Source of the DNA: Xenophilus aerolatus
GTDB lineage: Bacteria > Pseudomonadota > Gammaproteobacteria > Burkholderiales > Burkholderiaceae_C
Reading direction: 5' to 3'
NCBI GenBank assembly: GCA_029968055.1
Contig: JASCNX010000001.1
Coordinates: forward strand, 186,001-250,000
Length of the DNA: 64,000 bases
The notes under the pieces were generated by a model. It was not told the DNA's origin. It worked only from the letters and a program-made list of their open reading frames with translations, and made no database searches. Position 1 is the stretch's first letter; every line of letters starts with the position of its first letter. Below, piece by piece: positions 8,656 to 17,272 of the stretch. The position numbers and the translations under genes were made by a program.

Positions 8656-9249
8656 TCAGTTCTTCTTCTCGCGCGGCACGCGGCCCATGAGGAAGAACTC
8701 GGGGTTCGGCTGCATGCCGCTGAAGCTGGCCATGCGGTTGGACAGCCCGAAGAAGGCCGTGATGGCGGCGATGTCCCAGATGTCCTCGTCGTCGAAGCCG
8801 TGGGCGTGCAGGGCGTCGAAGTCGGCGTCGTCGACCTCCTGCGAGCGCTCGCACACCTTCATGGCGAAGGCGAGCATCGCGTGCTGGCGCGGCGTGATGT
8901 CGGCCTTGCGCCAGTTCACCGCCACCTGGTCGGCCACCAGCGGCTTCTTCTCGTAGATGCGCAGCAGCGCGCCATGCGCCACCACGCAGTACAGGCACTG
9001 GTTGGCGGCGCTGGTGGTGGTGACGATCATCTCGCGGTCGCCCTTGGTGAGCGAACTCGTGCGGCCCACGCTTTCGGGCTCCATCAACGCGTCGTGGTAG
9101 GCGAAGAAGGCGCGCCATTCGGCCGGGCGGCGGGCGAGGGCGAGGAACACGTTGGGCACGAAGCCCGCCTTCTCCTGGACTTCCAGCACCTTGGCGCGGA
9201 TGTCTTCGGGCAGGTCCTGCAGCGGGGCGAGCGGGTAGCGGGTGGCCAT
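8656..9249 (-). CDS. peroxidase-related protein, AhpD/carboxymuconolactone decarboxylase fold
   Basis: A 197-residue cytosolic protein of the alkylhydroperoxidase D-like superfamily. The redox motif CLYCVVAHG (about residues 85-93) supplies the CxxC and the nearby His typical of the family. A second conserved region (HAMLAFAMKV ... FDDEDIWDIAAITAFFGLSNRMA) matches the uncharacterised peroxidase-related subfamily of about 190 residues. ATG 9249 follows a CAGGAGA ribosome site. It probably reduces peroxides or acts as a thiol-disulfide protein. No partner reductase lies nearby. Confidence 0.85.
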   Translation of the reverse strand: MATRYPLAPLQDLPEDIRAKVLEVQEKAGFVPNVFLALARRPAEWRAFFAYHDALMEPESVGRTSSLTKGDREMIVTTTSAANQCLYCVVAHGALLRIYEKKPLVADQVAVNWRKADITPRQHAMLAFAMKVCERSQEVDDADFDALHAHGFDDEDIWDIAAITAFFGLSNRMASFSGMQPNPEFFLMGRVPREKKN

Positions 9250-9414
9250 GGCTTGTCTCCTGGACGTCGATCGATCGGTGCCATCATAGGCAGGCCTTCG
9301 CTGCCGCACCGCGGCTTGACAGGATGCCGTCCGACATGCGCGCAGGCGAGGCTCTGGAACAGTTCCTGCATCGATGCACGGCCGCGCAGGCGCCAGCCTG
9401 CCGGCGCCATCTCC

Positions 9415-9768
9415 ATGTCCAATTTCTCACCCTCTCCGTTCACCCTCGCGATGCTGTGGCTGGCCATGGCGGCTCCGCTGGCCCACGCGGACGAGCCCAA
9501 GCTGCCCATCGACAACGACGACAAGGGTTCCGTCTACGTCGCCCCCAAGCTGTCGCCCACCGAGACCTCGGTCGAAAGCCACGGCGCGACCGTCGGCGTG
9601 CAGCGCAAGGACGGCAGCAGCCTCTACGGCGGCATGGACACCTCCACCACCCGTCCCACCTATTCCGTGGGCGGCAGCACGGGCGGCAACGTCTCCTTCT
9701 CGGCCGGTGCCGAGTCCGATGGCAAGGACAAGCACGGCGTGAAGGCCGGGGTGCAGATCAAGTACTGA
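9415..9768 (+). CDS. small exported hypothetical protein
   Basis: A 117-residue protein of unknown function. The first 26 residues form a signal peptide (hydrophobic FTLAMLWLAMAAPLAHA ending before DEP), so the mature protein of about 90 residues is periplasmic or secreted. The mature part is rich in Gly, Ser and Thr, with alternating patterns such as GATVGVQRKDGSSLYGG and GVKAGVQIKY suggesting beta strands, possibly a small beta-barrel or surface protein. Its 3' end overlaps the end of the convergent eutC by 11 bases. I do not recognise a named family. Confidence 0.65.
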   Translation: MSNFSPSPFTLAMLWLAMAAPLAHADEPKLPIDNDDKGSVYVAPKLSPTETSVESHGATVGVQRKDGSSLYGGMDTSTTRPTYSVGGSTGGNVSFSAGAESDGKDKHGVKAGVQIKY

Positions 9769-10576
9769 CGCGCGGCGGGGCGCTGGCGCCGCTGTCGAGC
9801 ACGGCCAGGTCGCTCTCGTCCTTGAGGTCCACCCCGGTGAGCCCGCGGCGCAGCGCCTCGCGCACCAGCCACGCCAGCTTGGCCGCGGCGAGCGTCGGCG
9901 CCAGTCCCTCCGGCCGCACGTTCGAGATGCAGTTGCGCTCGGCGTCGTGCCGGCCGCGCCGGGGCGCGTGCGTGAGGTAGATGCCCAGGCTGTCGGGCGA
10001 GCTCAGGCCCGGCCGCTCGCCGATGAGGATCACGGCCAGGCGCGCGCCGAAGATCTCGCCCACCTCGTCGGCCAACGCCACGCGGGCCTGCGTGGCAACC
10101 ACGACAGGTGCCAGCATCAGATCGGCGGGCAGCAGCGGTTTCAGTGCTCGCAGAAGCGGGCGCGCCTGCCGCTCGATGGCCAGCGAGGACAGGCCATCGC
10201 CCACCACCACGGCCAGGTCGCAGGCGGCATCGCGCGGCATGGCCCGCAGGGCGTCGGCGTCCTGCGGGTCGAGCTGCCGGCCGAGGTCGGGGCGGCGCAG
10301 GTAGGTGGCGCGGTCGGCCGCCCGGCTGCGGGCGTGCGCGACGGCCCAGCCGTCCTCGCCGAGTTGTGCCGCCAGCGCGTCGGCATCGAGGGCCGCGTGG
10401 ATCGCATCACGCGCCATCGCATGCGCCCAGCCGAAGCGAAGCGTCTCGTCGGTCGGCATGCCGGCACCGGCGCGGCCCAGCGCAAGCCGTGCGGGCGTGG
10501 CCTGGCGCCAGTCCTGCCAGGGACTGGGCGTGACGATGGGCGGGTCGGCATCGGCCATGGGCGCGGCGTCGGTCAC
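9758..10576 (-). CDS. eutC: ethanolamine ammonia-lyase, small (light) subunit
   Basis: The 272-residue light subunit of adenosylcobalamin-dependent ethanolamine ammonia-lyase, which with EutB converts ethanolamine to acetaldehyde and ammonia. Conserved stretches include TPARLALGRAG, RPDLGRQLD, VVGDGLSSLA and RNCISNVRPEGL near the C-terminus. The start is GTG 10576, which shares a GTGA overlap with the eutB stop and indicates translational coupling. A downstream in-frame ATG (MADADPP) is a weaker alternative. The N-terminal 15 residues are Ala/Pro-rich and poorly conserved. Confidence 0.94.
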   Translation of the reverse strand: MTDAAPMADADPPIVTPSPWQDWRQATPARLALGRAGAGMPTDETLRFGWAHAMARDAIHAALDADALAAQLGEDGWAVAHARSRAADRATYLRRPDLGRQLDPQDADALRAMPRDAACDLAVVVGDGLSSLAIERQARPLLRALKPLLPADLMLAPVVVATQARVALADEVGEIFGARLAVILIGERPGLSSPDSLGIYLTHAPRRGRHDAERNCISNVRPEGLAPTLAAAKLAWLVREALRRGLTGVDLKDESDLAVLDSGASAPPRVST

Positions 10577-11970
10577 GGTGCAGCCAGGGCCGACAGCGCA
10601 CGCATGTCGTTGGGCAGGCGGTTGGCGCCCGGCGGCAGCAGCTGGCCGCCGCCCCCTGTGATCTTCATGCGCTGCAGCCAGGCCTCGAATTCGGGCGCTC
10701 GCTTCAGCCCCAGGGTCTCGCGCACGAAGAGCGCGTCGTGGAAGGAGGTGCTCTGGTAGTTGAGCATCACGTCGTCGGCGCCAGGCACGCCCATGATGAA
10801 GTTCAGGCCCGCCGTGCCCAGCAGCACGAGCAGGGTGTCCATGTCGTCCTGGTCGGCCTCGGCATGGTTGGTGTAGCAGACGTCGCATCCCATCGGCAGG
10901 CCCAGCAGCTTGCCGCAGAAATGGTCCTCGAGCCCGGCGCGGACGATCTGCTTGCCGTCGAACAGGTACTCGGGCCCGATGAAGCCGACCACGGTGTTGA
11001 CCAGCAGCGGCCGGTAGCGCCGCGCCAGCCCGTAGGCGCGCGCTTCGCAGGTCTGCTGGTCGACGCCGAAGTTCGCATCGGCCGACAGGGCGCTGCCCTG
11101 GCCGGTCTCGAAGTACATGCAGTTGTCGCCCACGGTGCCGCGACCGAGGGCCTGCGCCGCGGCGTGGGCCTCGTCGAGCAGTTCGGGGGTGACGCCGAAG
11201 GAGCGGTTGGTCTTCTCGGTCCCGCCGATGGACTGGAACACCAGGTCGACCGGCGCGCCCGCGTTCATCAGCCGCAGGGCGTTGGTCACATGGGTCAGCA
11301 TGCAGCTCTGCGTCGGGATTTCGAAGCGCGCGATCAGCTCGTCGAGCATGCGCAACAGCCGGTCGAGCACCGGCAGGCTGTCGGAGGCGGGATTGATGCC
11401 GATCACTGCATCGCCGGCACCGTAGAGCAGGCCATCGAGGGTCGAGGCCGCGATGCCGCGCAGATCGTCGGTCGGGTGGTTGGGCTGCAGCCGCACCGCC
11501 AGGTGCCCCGGCAGCCCCAGTGTGTTGCGAAAGCGCGAGACCACGTGGCACTTCTTCGCCACCGCGATCAGGTCCTGATTGCGCATGAGCTTGGACACCG
11601 CCGCGGCCATCTCCGGCGTGAGGCCCGGGGCCAGCGCCGCAAGCACGGCCGGCGTCGCCCGCTCGGACAGCAGCCAGTTGCGGAAGTCGCCCACCGTGAG
11701 GTGCGCCACCGGCGCGAACGCCGCCGCATCGTGCGTATCGATCACGAGCCGCGTGATGTTGTCGCTTTCGTAGGGCACCAGCGTCTCGGTGAGGAACTGC
11801 GCCAGCGGCGTCTCGGCCAGCACGTGGCGCGCCGCCATGCGCTGTTGCGCGGTGGCGGCGCCGATGCCGGCCAGGTAGTCGCCCGAGCGCGCGGGGCTGG
11901 CACAGGCCATGACCTGCTTCAGGTCCTCGAAGGCGAAGACGTGGCTGTCGATGGTGGTGCGGTAGCGCAT
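10573..11970 (-). CDS. eutB: ethanolamine ammonia-lyase, large (heavy) subunit
   Basis: The 465-residue catalytic subunit of ethanolamine ammonia-lyase, a TIM-barrel protein that holds B12 with EutC and performs radical deamination. Conserved features seen are KKCHVVSRFRNTLGLPGHLAVRLQPNHPTD in overlapping parts, the GINPASDS motif, NCMYFETGQGSALS and the cysteine-containing DVCYTNHAEAD region. Length equals the family norm (about 450-465). It is four bases downstream of the permease gene and overlaps eutC, so the three are one operon. No microcompartment shell genes and no acetaldehyde dehydrogenase are in the window, so acetaldehyde must be handled elsewhere. Confidence 0.97.
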   Translation of the reverse strand: MRYRTTIDSHVFAFEDLKQVMACASPARSGDYLAGIGAATAQQRMAARHVLAETPLAQFLTETLVPYESDNITRLVIDTHDAAAFAPVAHLTVGDFRNWLLSERATPAVLAALAPGLTPEMAAAVSKLMRNQDLIAVAKKCHVVSRFRNTLGLPGHLAVRLQPNHPTDDLRGIAASTLDGLLYGAGDAVIGINPASDSLPVLDRLLRMLDELIARFEIPTQSCMLTHVTNALRLMNAGAPVDLVFQSIGGTEKTNRSFGVTPELLDEAHAAAQALGRGTVGDNCMYFETGQGSALSADANFGVDQQTCEARAYGLARRYRPLLVNTVVGFIGPEYLFDGKQIVRAGLEDHFCGKLLGLPMGCDVCYTNHAEADQDDMDTLLVLLGTAGLNFIMGVPGADDVMLNYQSTSFHDALFVRETLGLKRAPEFEAWLQRMKITGGGGQLLPPGANRLPNDMRALSALAAP

Positions 11971-11974
11971 CGGC

Positions 11975-13369
11975 TCAGCGGGGAGTGGAGAGCAGATCGT
12001 CGGGCGCGGCGGCGGCCCGCTGGGCGGCCGTGCTTCGGAAATACGCGTAGGCCAGCGCCATCAACACGGCGAACAGCAACGTCAGCGTGCCGTTGAACCA
12101 CACCATCGCGCCCAGGCACACGAGGCCCAGGCACAGCGCGATGGCCGGGAACACCGGATAGAAGGGCGCACGGTAGGGGCGAGGCAGCAGGGGCTCGCTG
12201 CGGCGCAGGCGAAACAGCGCGGCCATCGACACCAGGTACATCACGATGGCCCCGAGCACCGCCATCGTCACGATGTTGGCCGTCAGCGTCTGTCCGCCGA
12301 ACTGCACCCACTCGTCGCTGAAGATCGCCAGCACACCGATCACGCCGCCGGCGATGAGCGCGCGGTGCGGCGTGTCGAAGCGCGGGCTCAGTGCCGCGAA
12401 ATAGCGCGGCAGGTAGCCGGCGCGGGCCAGGGCGAAGATCTGCCGCGAGTAGCCCATGATGATCCCGTGGAAGCTCGCGACCAGGCCGAAGAGCCCGATC
12501 CACACCAGCATGTGCAGCCAGCCGCTGCTCGCGCCGACCACCGCCTTCATCGCCTGCGGCAGCGGGTCGTTGATGTTGGCGAGCTGGCGCCAGTCGCCCA
12601 CGCCGCCGGCGAACAGCATCACGCCGAAGGCCAGCAGCACCAGCGTGAGGATGCCGGCGATGTACGCGACGGGGATGGTGCGGTGCGGGTCGCGCGCCTC
12701 CTCCGCCGCCATGGCGGCGCCCTCGATGGCCAGGAAGAACCAGATCGCGAAGGGAATGGAGGCGAAGATGCCCGAGAGTGCCGCGCCATTGAGCACGTCG
12801 CCGCCGGCCCAGCCGTGGGCGACGAAGTTGCCCCACGACCAGCCCGGTGCCACCACGCCCATGAAGACCAGCAGTTCCACGATCGCCAGCACGGTGACGA
12901 AGAGTTCGAAGGTGGCCGCGATGCCCACGCCCAGCCAGTTCAAGCCGATGAACACCACGTAGGCGCCCAGCGCGATGTACTTCGCGTTGATGCCGGGGAA
13001 CTGCACGTTCAGGTAGGCGCCGATGGCCAGCGCGATCGCCGGAGGCGCGAACACGAACTCGATCAAAGTCGCGAAGCCGGCAATGAAGCCGCCCGTGGGT
13101 CCGAAGGCGCGGCGCGCATAGGCGAAGGGCCCGCCCGCATGCGGGATGGCGGTCGACAGCTCGGTGAAGCTGAAGATGAAGGTGGTGTACATCGCCGCCA
13201 CGAGCACCGTGGCGACCAGGAAGCCCAGCGTGCCGGCGGTGTTCCAGCCGTAGCTCCAGCCGAAGTACTCGCCCGAGATCACCAGCCCGACGGCGATGCC
13301 CCAGAGCTGCAGGGGGCCGAGCACCTTCTTGAGGGCGGGCGTGTGGGGGGTGGGCGTGAGGCTCGACAT
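11975..13369 (-). CDS. eat: ethanolamine permease, APC superfamily
   Basis: A 464-residue inner-membrane amino acid/polyamine/organocation-type permease with about 12 hydrophobic helices. The N-terminal pattern GIAVGLVISGEYFGWSYGW (about residues 23-41) is characteristic of ethanolamine permeases of the Eat group. The sequence PHAGGPFAYARRAFGP (about 76-91) is the conserved second-helix region. Its place as first gene before eutB and eutC supports ethanolamine import. ATG 13369 gives the family start; a longer frame upstream is not needed. No eut-type regulator is adjacent. Confidence 0.93.
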   Translation of the reverse strand: MSSLTPTPHTPALKKVLGPLQLWGIAVGLVISGEYFGWSYGWNTAGTLGFLVATVLVAAMYTTFIFSFTELSTAIPHAGGPFAYARRAFGPTGGFIAGFATLIEFVFAPPAIALAIGAYLNVQFPGINAKYIALGAYVVFIGLNWLGVGIAATFELFVTVLAIVELLVFMGVVAPGWSWGNFVAHGWAGGDVLNGAALSGIFASIPFAIWFFLAIEGAAMAAEEARDPHRTIPVAYIAGILTLVLLAFGVMLFAGGVGDWRQLANINDPLPQAMKAVVGASSGWLHMLVWIGLFGLVASFHGIIMGYSRQIFALARAGYLPRYFAALSPRFDTPHRALIAGGVIGVLAIFSDEWVQFGGQTLTANIVTMAVLGAIVMYLVSMAALFRLRRSEPLLPRPYRAPFYPVFPAIALCLGLVCLGAMVWFNGTLTLLFAVLMALAYAYFRSTAAQRAAAAPDDLLSTPR

Positions 13370-13505
13370 GGGCGGGGCTCCCTGGGGTGATGATGGCCCC
13401 GACGCGGGGTGCCTGTCATCAGCAGCAAGACCGGTGCCAGGGATTCCGCCGGGTCCAGGGGTGAATCCATAATGGCCCCTTCCGATTCGAACAAGGACTT
13501 CTTCC

Positions 13506-13922
13506 GTGCGACTTTCCCTTTGCGCCGCGCTCGCCGCCCTGTGCATGACGTCCCTGGCGCAGGCCCAGGCCCCCGCCGCAGCGCAGACCCTGCCCAGCGG
13601 CCTGGTCTACCAGAGCGTGAAGGAGGGCACCGGCCCCAGCCCGGCCGCCACCGACACCGTGCGCGTGCACTACCGCGGCACCTTCCCCGACAGCGGCAAG
13701 GAGTTCGACAGCTCCTATTCGCGCGGTGAGCCGACCGAGTTCCCGCTCAACCGCGTGATTCCCTGCTGGACCGAGGGCGTGCAGAAGATGAAGGTCGGCG
13801 GCAAGGCCAAGCTGGTGTGCCCGCCCGGCATCGCCTACGGCGCGCGCGGCGCGGGCGGGGTGATCCCGCCCAACGCCACGCTGAACTTCGAGGTCGAGCT
13901 GATCGCGATCAAGGGGCGCTGA
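13506..13922 (+). CDS. exported FKBP-type peptidyl-prolyl cis-trans isomerase
   Basis: A 138-residue periplasmic prolyl isomerase. Residues 1-20 are a signal peptide (cleavage after AQA). The FKBP fold follows, with VRVHYRGTFPDSGKEFDSSY, the FPLNRVIPCWTEGVQKM loop and the YGARGAGGVIPPNATLNFEVEL active-site strand. It probably assists folding of exported proteins. The start is GTG 13506 with AAGGA 9 bases upstream; the ATG upstream is in another frame. The last 14 bases overlap the end of the convergent MFS gene. Confidence 0.92.
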   Translation: MRLSLCAALAALCMTSLAQAQAPAAAQTLPSGLVYQSVKEGTGPSPAATDTVRVHYRGTFPDSGKEFDSSYSRGEPTEFPLNRVIPCWTEGVQKMKVGGKAKLVCPPGIAYGARGAGGVIPPNATLNFEVELIAIKGR

Positions 13923-15189
13923 CCGCGTCCCGGGCGCGGGGCCCGCGTCCCAGCGTGGCCGCCGCGAGCATCGCAGCCGCCACCAGCGCGGCGCCCACCA
14001 GCATCGCGCTCGTGATGCCGCTGCCGTCGACCACGCGGCCGCCCAGCGTGGCGCCGCTGGCGATGGCGACCTGGAAGGCCGTCACCAGCATCGCCTGCCC
14101 GGCCTCGGGCGCCTCGGGCAGGGCGTTGAGCATCCAGCCCGTCGCGGCGCCCGGCACCATGCCGAAGGCCACGCCCCAGGCCAGCACCACTGCCGCACCG
14201 GCCACCAGGCCTTCGCCGGCCAGTGTCGACATCAGCAGCGCCACCGCCAGCAGCCCGGTGGTGGCGACGAGGCCCAGCCGTGCGCTGCGCGCCACGACCG
14301 TCCCGATCAGGAAGTTGCCGAAGAAGCCCGCCGCGCCATAGGCCAGCAGCAGCGCGGTGACGTGCGTGGCCGACAGGCCGAACACCTGCAGCAGCAGTGG
14401 CTTGAGGTAGGTGTAGGCGGCGAAATGGCCCATCACCATCAGCACCACCGCGATCAGCCCGGCGCGCGACAGCCGGGCCGTGAGCGGAGCGAGCAGGTCG
14501 CGCGCACGGATGGCGCGCGAGGGCGGCAGCGCCGGCAGCAGGCGCCACTGTGCGAGCAGCACGATGGCGGTGAGCGCGGCCGAAGCGAAGAACGCGAAGC
14601 GCCACCCTGCGAAGCTGCCCAGCAGCGAGCCGGCCGGCACGCCGAACACGGTGCTGACCGACACGCCCGCCAGCACCATCGACACGGCGCGCGCCTGCGC
14701 CTCGGGCGGCACCAGCTGCGTCGCCACGCCGGGGGCGAAGGTCCAGAACCCGCCCACGCACAGCCCCAGCAGCAGACGGGCCACGAGCATGGTCGCGAAA
14801 TTGGGCGCCAGCGCGGCCATGAGGTTGGACACCAGCAGCAGCGCCGTCAGCCCGACCATCACCGTGCGGCGGTCGAGCCGCCCGGCCGCCACGCCCAGCC
14901 CCGGCGCTGCGAAGGCCGCCAGCACCCCGGGCATGGTGACCATGAGGCCGGCCACGCCGTCGGTGACCTGCAGGCCGCGTGCGATGTCGGTGAGCAGCCC
15001 GATGGGCATGAACTCGGTCGACACCATGACGAAGGTGCCGACCGAGACGGCGGCGACGGCGGGCCAGGCAGCGGCGGCAGAGGCCGGCACCGGGCCGGAG
15101 GTAGTGGCGGTGGCGGTGGCGGTGGTGGCCGCGGGTGCGCCGGCCGGGGCCAGCAGGGCGTCGTCGCAGGTGGAGCAGGTGGCGGACAT
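13909..15189 (-). CDS. MFS drug/sugar efflux transporter (DHA1, AraJ/SotB-like)
   Basis: A 426-residue inner-membrane antiporter of the major facilitator superfamily. After an unusual 45-residue cytoplasmic leader rich in Ala and Thr (with CSTCDD at its start), the first helix carries VSTEFMPIGLL, typical of the sugar-efflux/chloramphenicol-resistance DHA1 group. The RLDRRTVMVG loop after helix 2 matches motif A. Exported compounds are unknown. It is divergent from ada across 232 bases. An alternative start at an internal Met just before helix 1 cannot be excluded. Confidence 0.87.
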   Translation of the reverse strand: MSATCSTCDDALLAPAGAPAATTATATATTSGPVPASAAAAWPAVAAVSVGTFVMVSTEFMPIGLLTDIARGLQVTDGVAGLMVTMPGVLAAFAAPGLGVAAGRLDRRTVMVGLTALLLVSNLMAALAPNFATMLVARLLLGLCVGGFWTFAPGVATQLVPPEAQARAVSMVLAGVSVSTVFGVPAGSLLGSFAGWRFAFFASAALTAIVLLAQWRLLPALPPSRAIRARDLLAPLTARLSRAGLIAVVLMVMGHFAAYTYLKPLLLQVFGLSATHVTALLLAYGAAGFFGNFLIGTVVARSARLGLVATTGLLAVALLMSTLAGEGLVAGAAVVLAWGVAFGMVPGAATGWMLNALPEAPEAGQAMLVTAFQVAIASGATLGGRVVDGSGITSAMLVGAALVAAAMLAAATLGRGPRARDAVSAP

Positions 15190-15346
15190 CGGGTTCCTGT
15201 CGAGGAAAAAAGCAAGGGCAGGCTGCCGGGACAGCGAACGCCCGAGTCTGGACGCCGCGCCCTGGGCGACCAAGGCGCGGCGGACCAGAAGAGTGTTTCC
15301 TGACCGCCAACAATGGGCCCCCACGACGCGCATGCGGACGAATTCG

Positions 15347-15355
15347 AAAGCAAGA
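15347..15355 (+). promoter_or_regulatory. possible Ada box
   Basis: AAAGCAAGA, preceded by AATTCG, lies about 67 bases before the ada start and resembles the enterobacterial Ada box (AAAGCGCA followed by AGA) with one base missing. Ada autoregulation is known in E. coli; the match here is weak and only suggestive. Confidence 0.25.
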
Positions 15356-15421
15356 CGCGGGGTGCCGCTTCGGGGCATGCTCCCTACAGTCCTTCGCACC
15401 GACACCGACAGCAAGGACCCC

Positions 15422-16534
15422 ATGAACATGAGCACCCGCACCGAAGCCCGCGCCCTGCGCGCCGCCGCCACCGTCGCCGACCCGCGCTGGGCCGCGGTGC
15501 AGGCCCGCGATGCCGCCGCCGACGGCCGCTTCGTCTATTCCGTGAAGACCACCGGCGTGTACTGCCGTCCCTCCTGCGGCGCCCGCCCGGCCCGCCCCGA
15601 GAACGTCGCCTTTCACGCCACGCCGGCCGAGGCCGAGCGCGCGGGCTTTCGCCCCTGCCAGCGCTGCCGTCCCGACGCGCCGCCGCTCGCGCAGCGCCAG
15701 GCCGCGCTGGTGGCCGAGATCTGCCGCGCCATCGAAGCGGCCGACGAGCCGCCCTCGCTCGATGCGCTGGCCGAGCGCGCCGGGCTCAGCGTGTCGCACC
15801 TGCACCGCACCTTCAAGGCCGTGACGGGGCTCACGCCGCGCGCCTGGGCCGCGGCGCACCGGGCGCAGCGATTGCGCGCCGCGCTCGATGACCCCGGCGC
15901 CCGCGTGACCGACGCCATCTACGATGCGGGCTATGGCGCGGCCAGCCGCTTCTACGAGGAGGCGGGCGAGGTGCTCGGCATGACGCCCACCGCCTGGCGG
16001 GCCGGCGGCGCCGACACCGACATCCGCTTCGCCATCGGCCAGTGCTCGCTGGGCGCGATCCTGGTGGCGCGCAGTGGGCGCGGCGTCTGCGCCATCAGCC
16101 TGGGCGACGACCCCGAGCGGCTCGCACGCGAGCTGCAGGACCGCTTCCCGCGGGCGCGCCTCGTCGGCGGCGATGCGGACTTCGAGCGCCTGGTCGCGCA
16201 GGTGGTCGGCCTGGTCGAGGCGCCGGGGCAGGGGGGCGACCTGCCGCTGGACGTGCGCGGCACGGCCTTCCAGCAGCGCGTGTGGCAGGCGCTGCGCGCC
16301 ATCCCGCCCGGGACGACGGCCAGCTACGCCGAGATCGCCGAGCGCATCGGCGCGCCTGCCGCCACGCGCGCCGTGGCGCAGGCCTGCGGCGCCAACCCGC
16401 TGGCCGTGGCCATTCCCTGCCACCGGGTGGTGCGGCGCGACGGCGGCCTGTCGGGCTACCGCTGGGGCGTGGAGCGCAAGCGCAGCCTGCTGGCCCGCGA
16501 GGGCGCCCCGGTGCCTGCCGGCCCCGCCGCGTGA
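15422..16534 (+). CDS. ada: bifunctional Ada: transcriptional activator and O6-methylguanine-DNA methyltransferase
   Basis: A 370-residue protein with the full Ada layout. The N-terminal zinc domain (1-100) has VYCRPSC and PCQRC cysteines that accept methyl groups from phosphotriesters. An AraC-type helix-turn-helix region follows (about 105-190; LDALAERAGLSVSHLHRTFKAVTG). The C-terminal alkyltransferase domain has active-site AIPCHRVV (Cys about 330). Self-methylation turns it into an activator of repair genes. ATG 15422 follows GCAAGGA; a second ATG two codons later is possible. Its stop overlaps the GTG of the next gene. Confidence 0.96.
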   Translation: MNMSTRTEARALRAAATVADPRWAAVQARDAAADGRFVYSVKTTGVYCRPSCGARPARPENVAFHATPAEAERAGFRPCQRCRPDAPPLAQRQAALVAEICRAIEAADEPPSLDALAERAGLSVSHLHRTFKAVTGLTPRAWAAAHRAQRLRAALDDPGARVTDAIYDAGYGAASRFYEEAGEVLGMTPTAWRAGGADTDIRFAIGQCSLGAILVARSGRGVCAISLGDDPERLARELQDRFPRARLVGGDADFERLVAQVVGLVEAPGQGGDLPLDVRGTAFQQRVWQALRAIPPGTTASYAEIAERIGAPAATRAVAQACGANPLAVAIPCHRVVRRDGGLSGYRWGVERKRSLLAREGAPVPAGPAA

Positions 16535-17268
16535 GCGCGAAGCCGTTCGACACGGCGGCCCGGCGCTGCGCCTCCCGCGTCGACGCGCTCGATTGGGTTG
16601 CGGCCGGCGCGGCCCTCGACACCGACGGCGCGGCCGTGCTGCCCGGCCTGCTGACGCCGTCGGAGTGCGAAGCCGCTGCGGCCCTCTACGACCAGCCGGA
16701 ACGATTCCGCAGCCGCGTGGTCATGGCGCGCCACGGCTTCGGCCGCGGCGAGTACCAGTACTTCGCGTACCCGCTGCCGCCCGCCGTTGCAGCCTTGCGC
16801 GCCGCCTTCTACCCGCACCTGGCGCCCATCGCGAACCGCTGGCAGGCGGCAATGGGGCTGCCGGCGCGCTTTCCGGCCGGGCACGAGGAATTCCTGGCCC
16901 GCTGCCACGCCGCCGGCCAGCAGCGCCCGACGCCGCTGCTGCTGCGCTATGGCGAGGGCGACTTCAACTGCCTGCATCAGGACCTGTATGGCGAGCACGT
17001 GTTCCCGCTGCAGGTGGTGGTGCTGCTGTCCGCGCCCGGCCGTGATTTCGAGGGCGGCGAGTTCGTCATGACCGAGCAGCGTCCGCGCATGCAGTCGCGG
17101 CCCATGGTGCTGCCGCTGTGCCAGGGCGATGCAGCGGTGTTCGCCGTTCACCATCGCCCGGTGCAGGGCATGCGGGGCGTGTACCGTGTGAACCTGCGCC
17201 ACGGCGTGAGCCGCGTGCGCAGCGGCGGGCGCCACACGCTGGGGCTGATCTTCCACGACGCGCAATGA
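16531..17268 (+). CDS. 2-oxoglutarate/Fe(II) oxygenase, PF09859-like, alkylation-repair associated
   Basis: A 245-residue cytosolic protein resembling the PF09859 family of 2OG-Fe(II) oxygenases proposed to act on damaged DNA. The iron-binding triad is seen in CLHQDLYGEH (His-x-Asp, about residue 150) and a distal His (about 206, VHHRPVQG). The 2-oxoglutarate-binding Arg is probably in YRVNLRHGVSRVR. The start is GTG 16531, overlapping the ada stop as GTGA, so translation is coupled. The gene is followed after 4 bases by alkB, making a three-gene adaptive-response operon. Direct activity on nucleic acid is inferred from context and family description. Confidence 0.85.
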   Translation: MSAKPFDTAARRCASRVDALDWVAAGAALDTDGAAVLPGLLTPSECEAAAALYDQPERFRSRVVMARHGFGRGEYQYFAYPLPPAVAALRAAFYPHLAPIANRWQAAMGLPARFPAGHEEFLARCHAAGQQRPTPLLLRYGEGDFNCLHQDLYGEHVFPLQVVVLLSAPGRDFEGGEFVMTEQRPRMQSRPMVLPLCQGDAAVFAVHHRPVQGMRGVYRVNLRHGVSRVRSGGRHTLGLIFHDAQ

Positions 17269-17272
17269 ATCT

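Noticed and set aside
10573-13369. Microcompartment-type eut operon
   Set aside because: No shell protein, EutA, EutE or EutG genes are present; only permease and the two lyase subunits.
13835-16423. Long minus-strand frame of 862 codons over the MFS and ada genes
   Set aside because: The motifs of MFS and Ada in the other frames are unambiguous; this frame has no recognisable domain.
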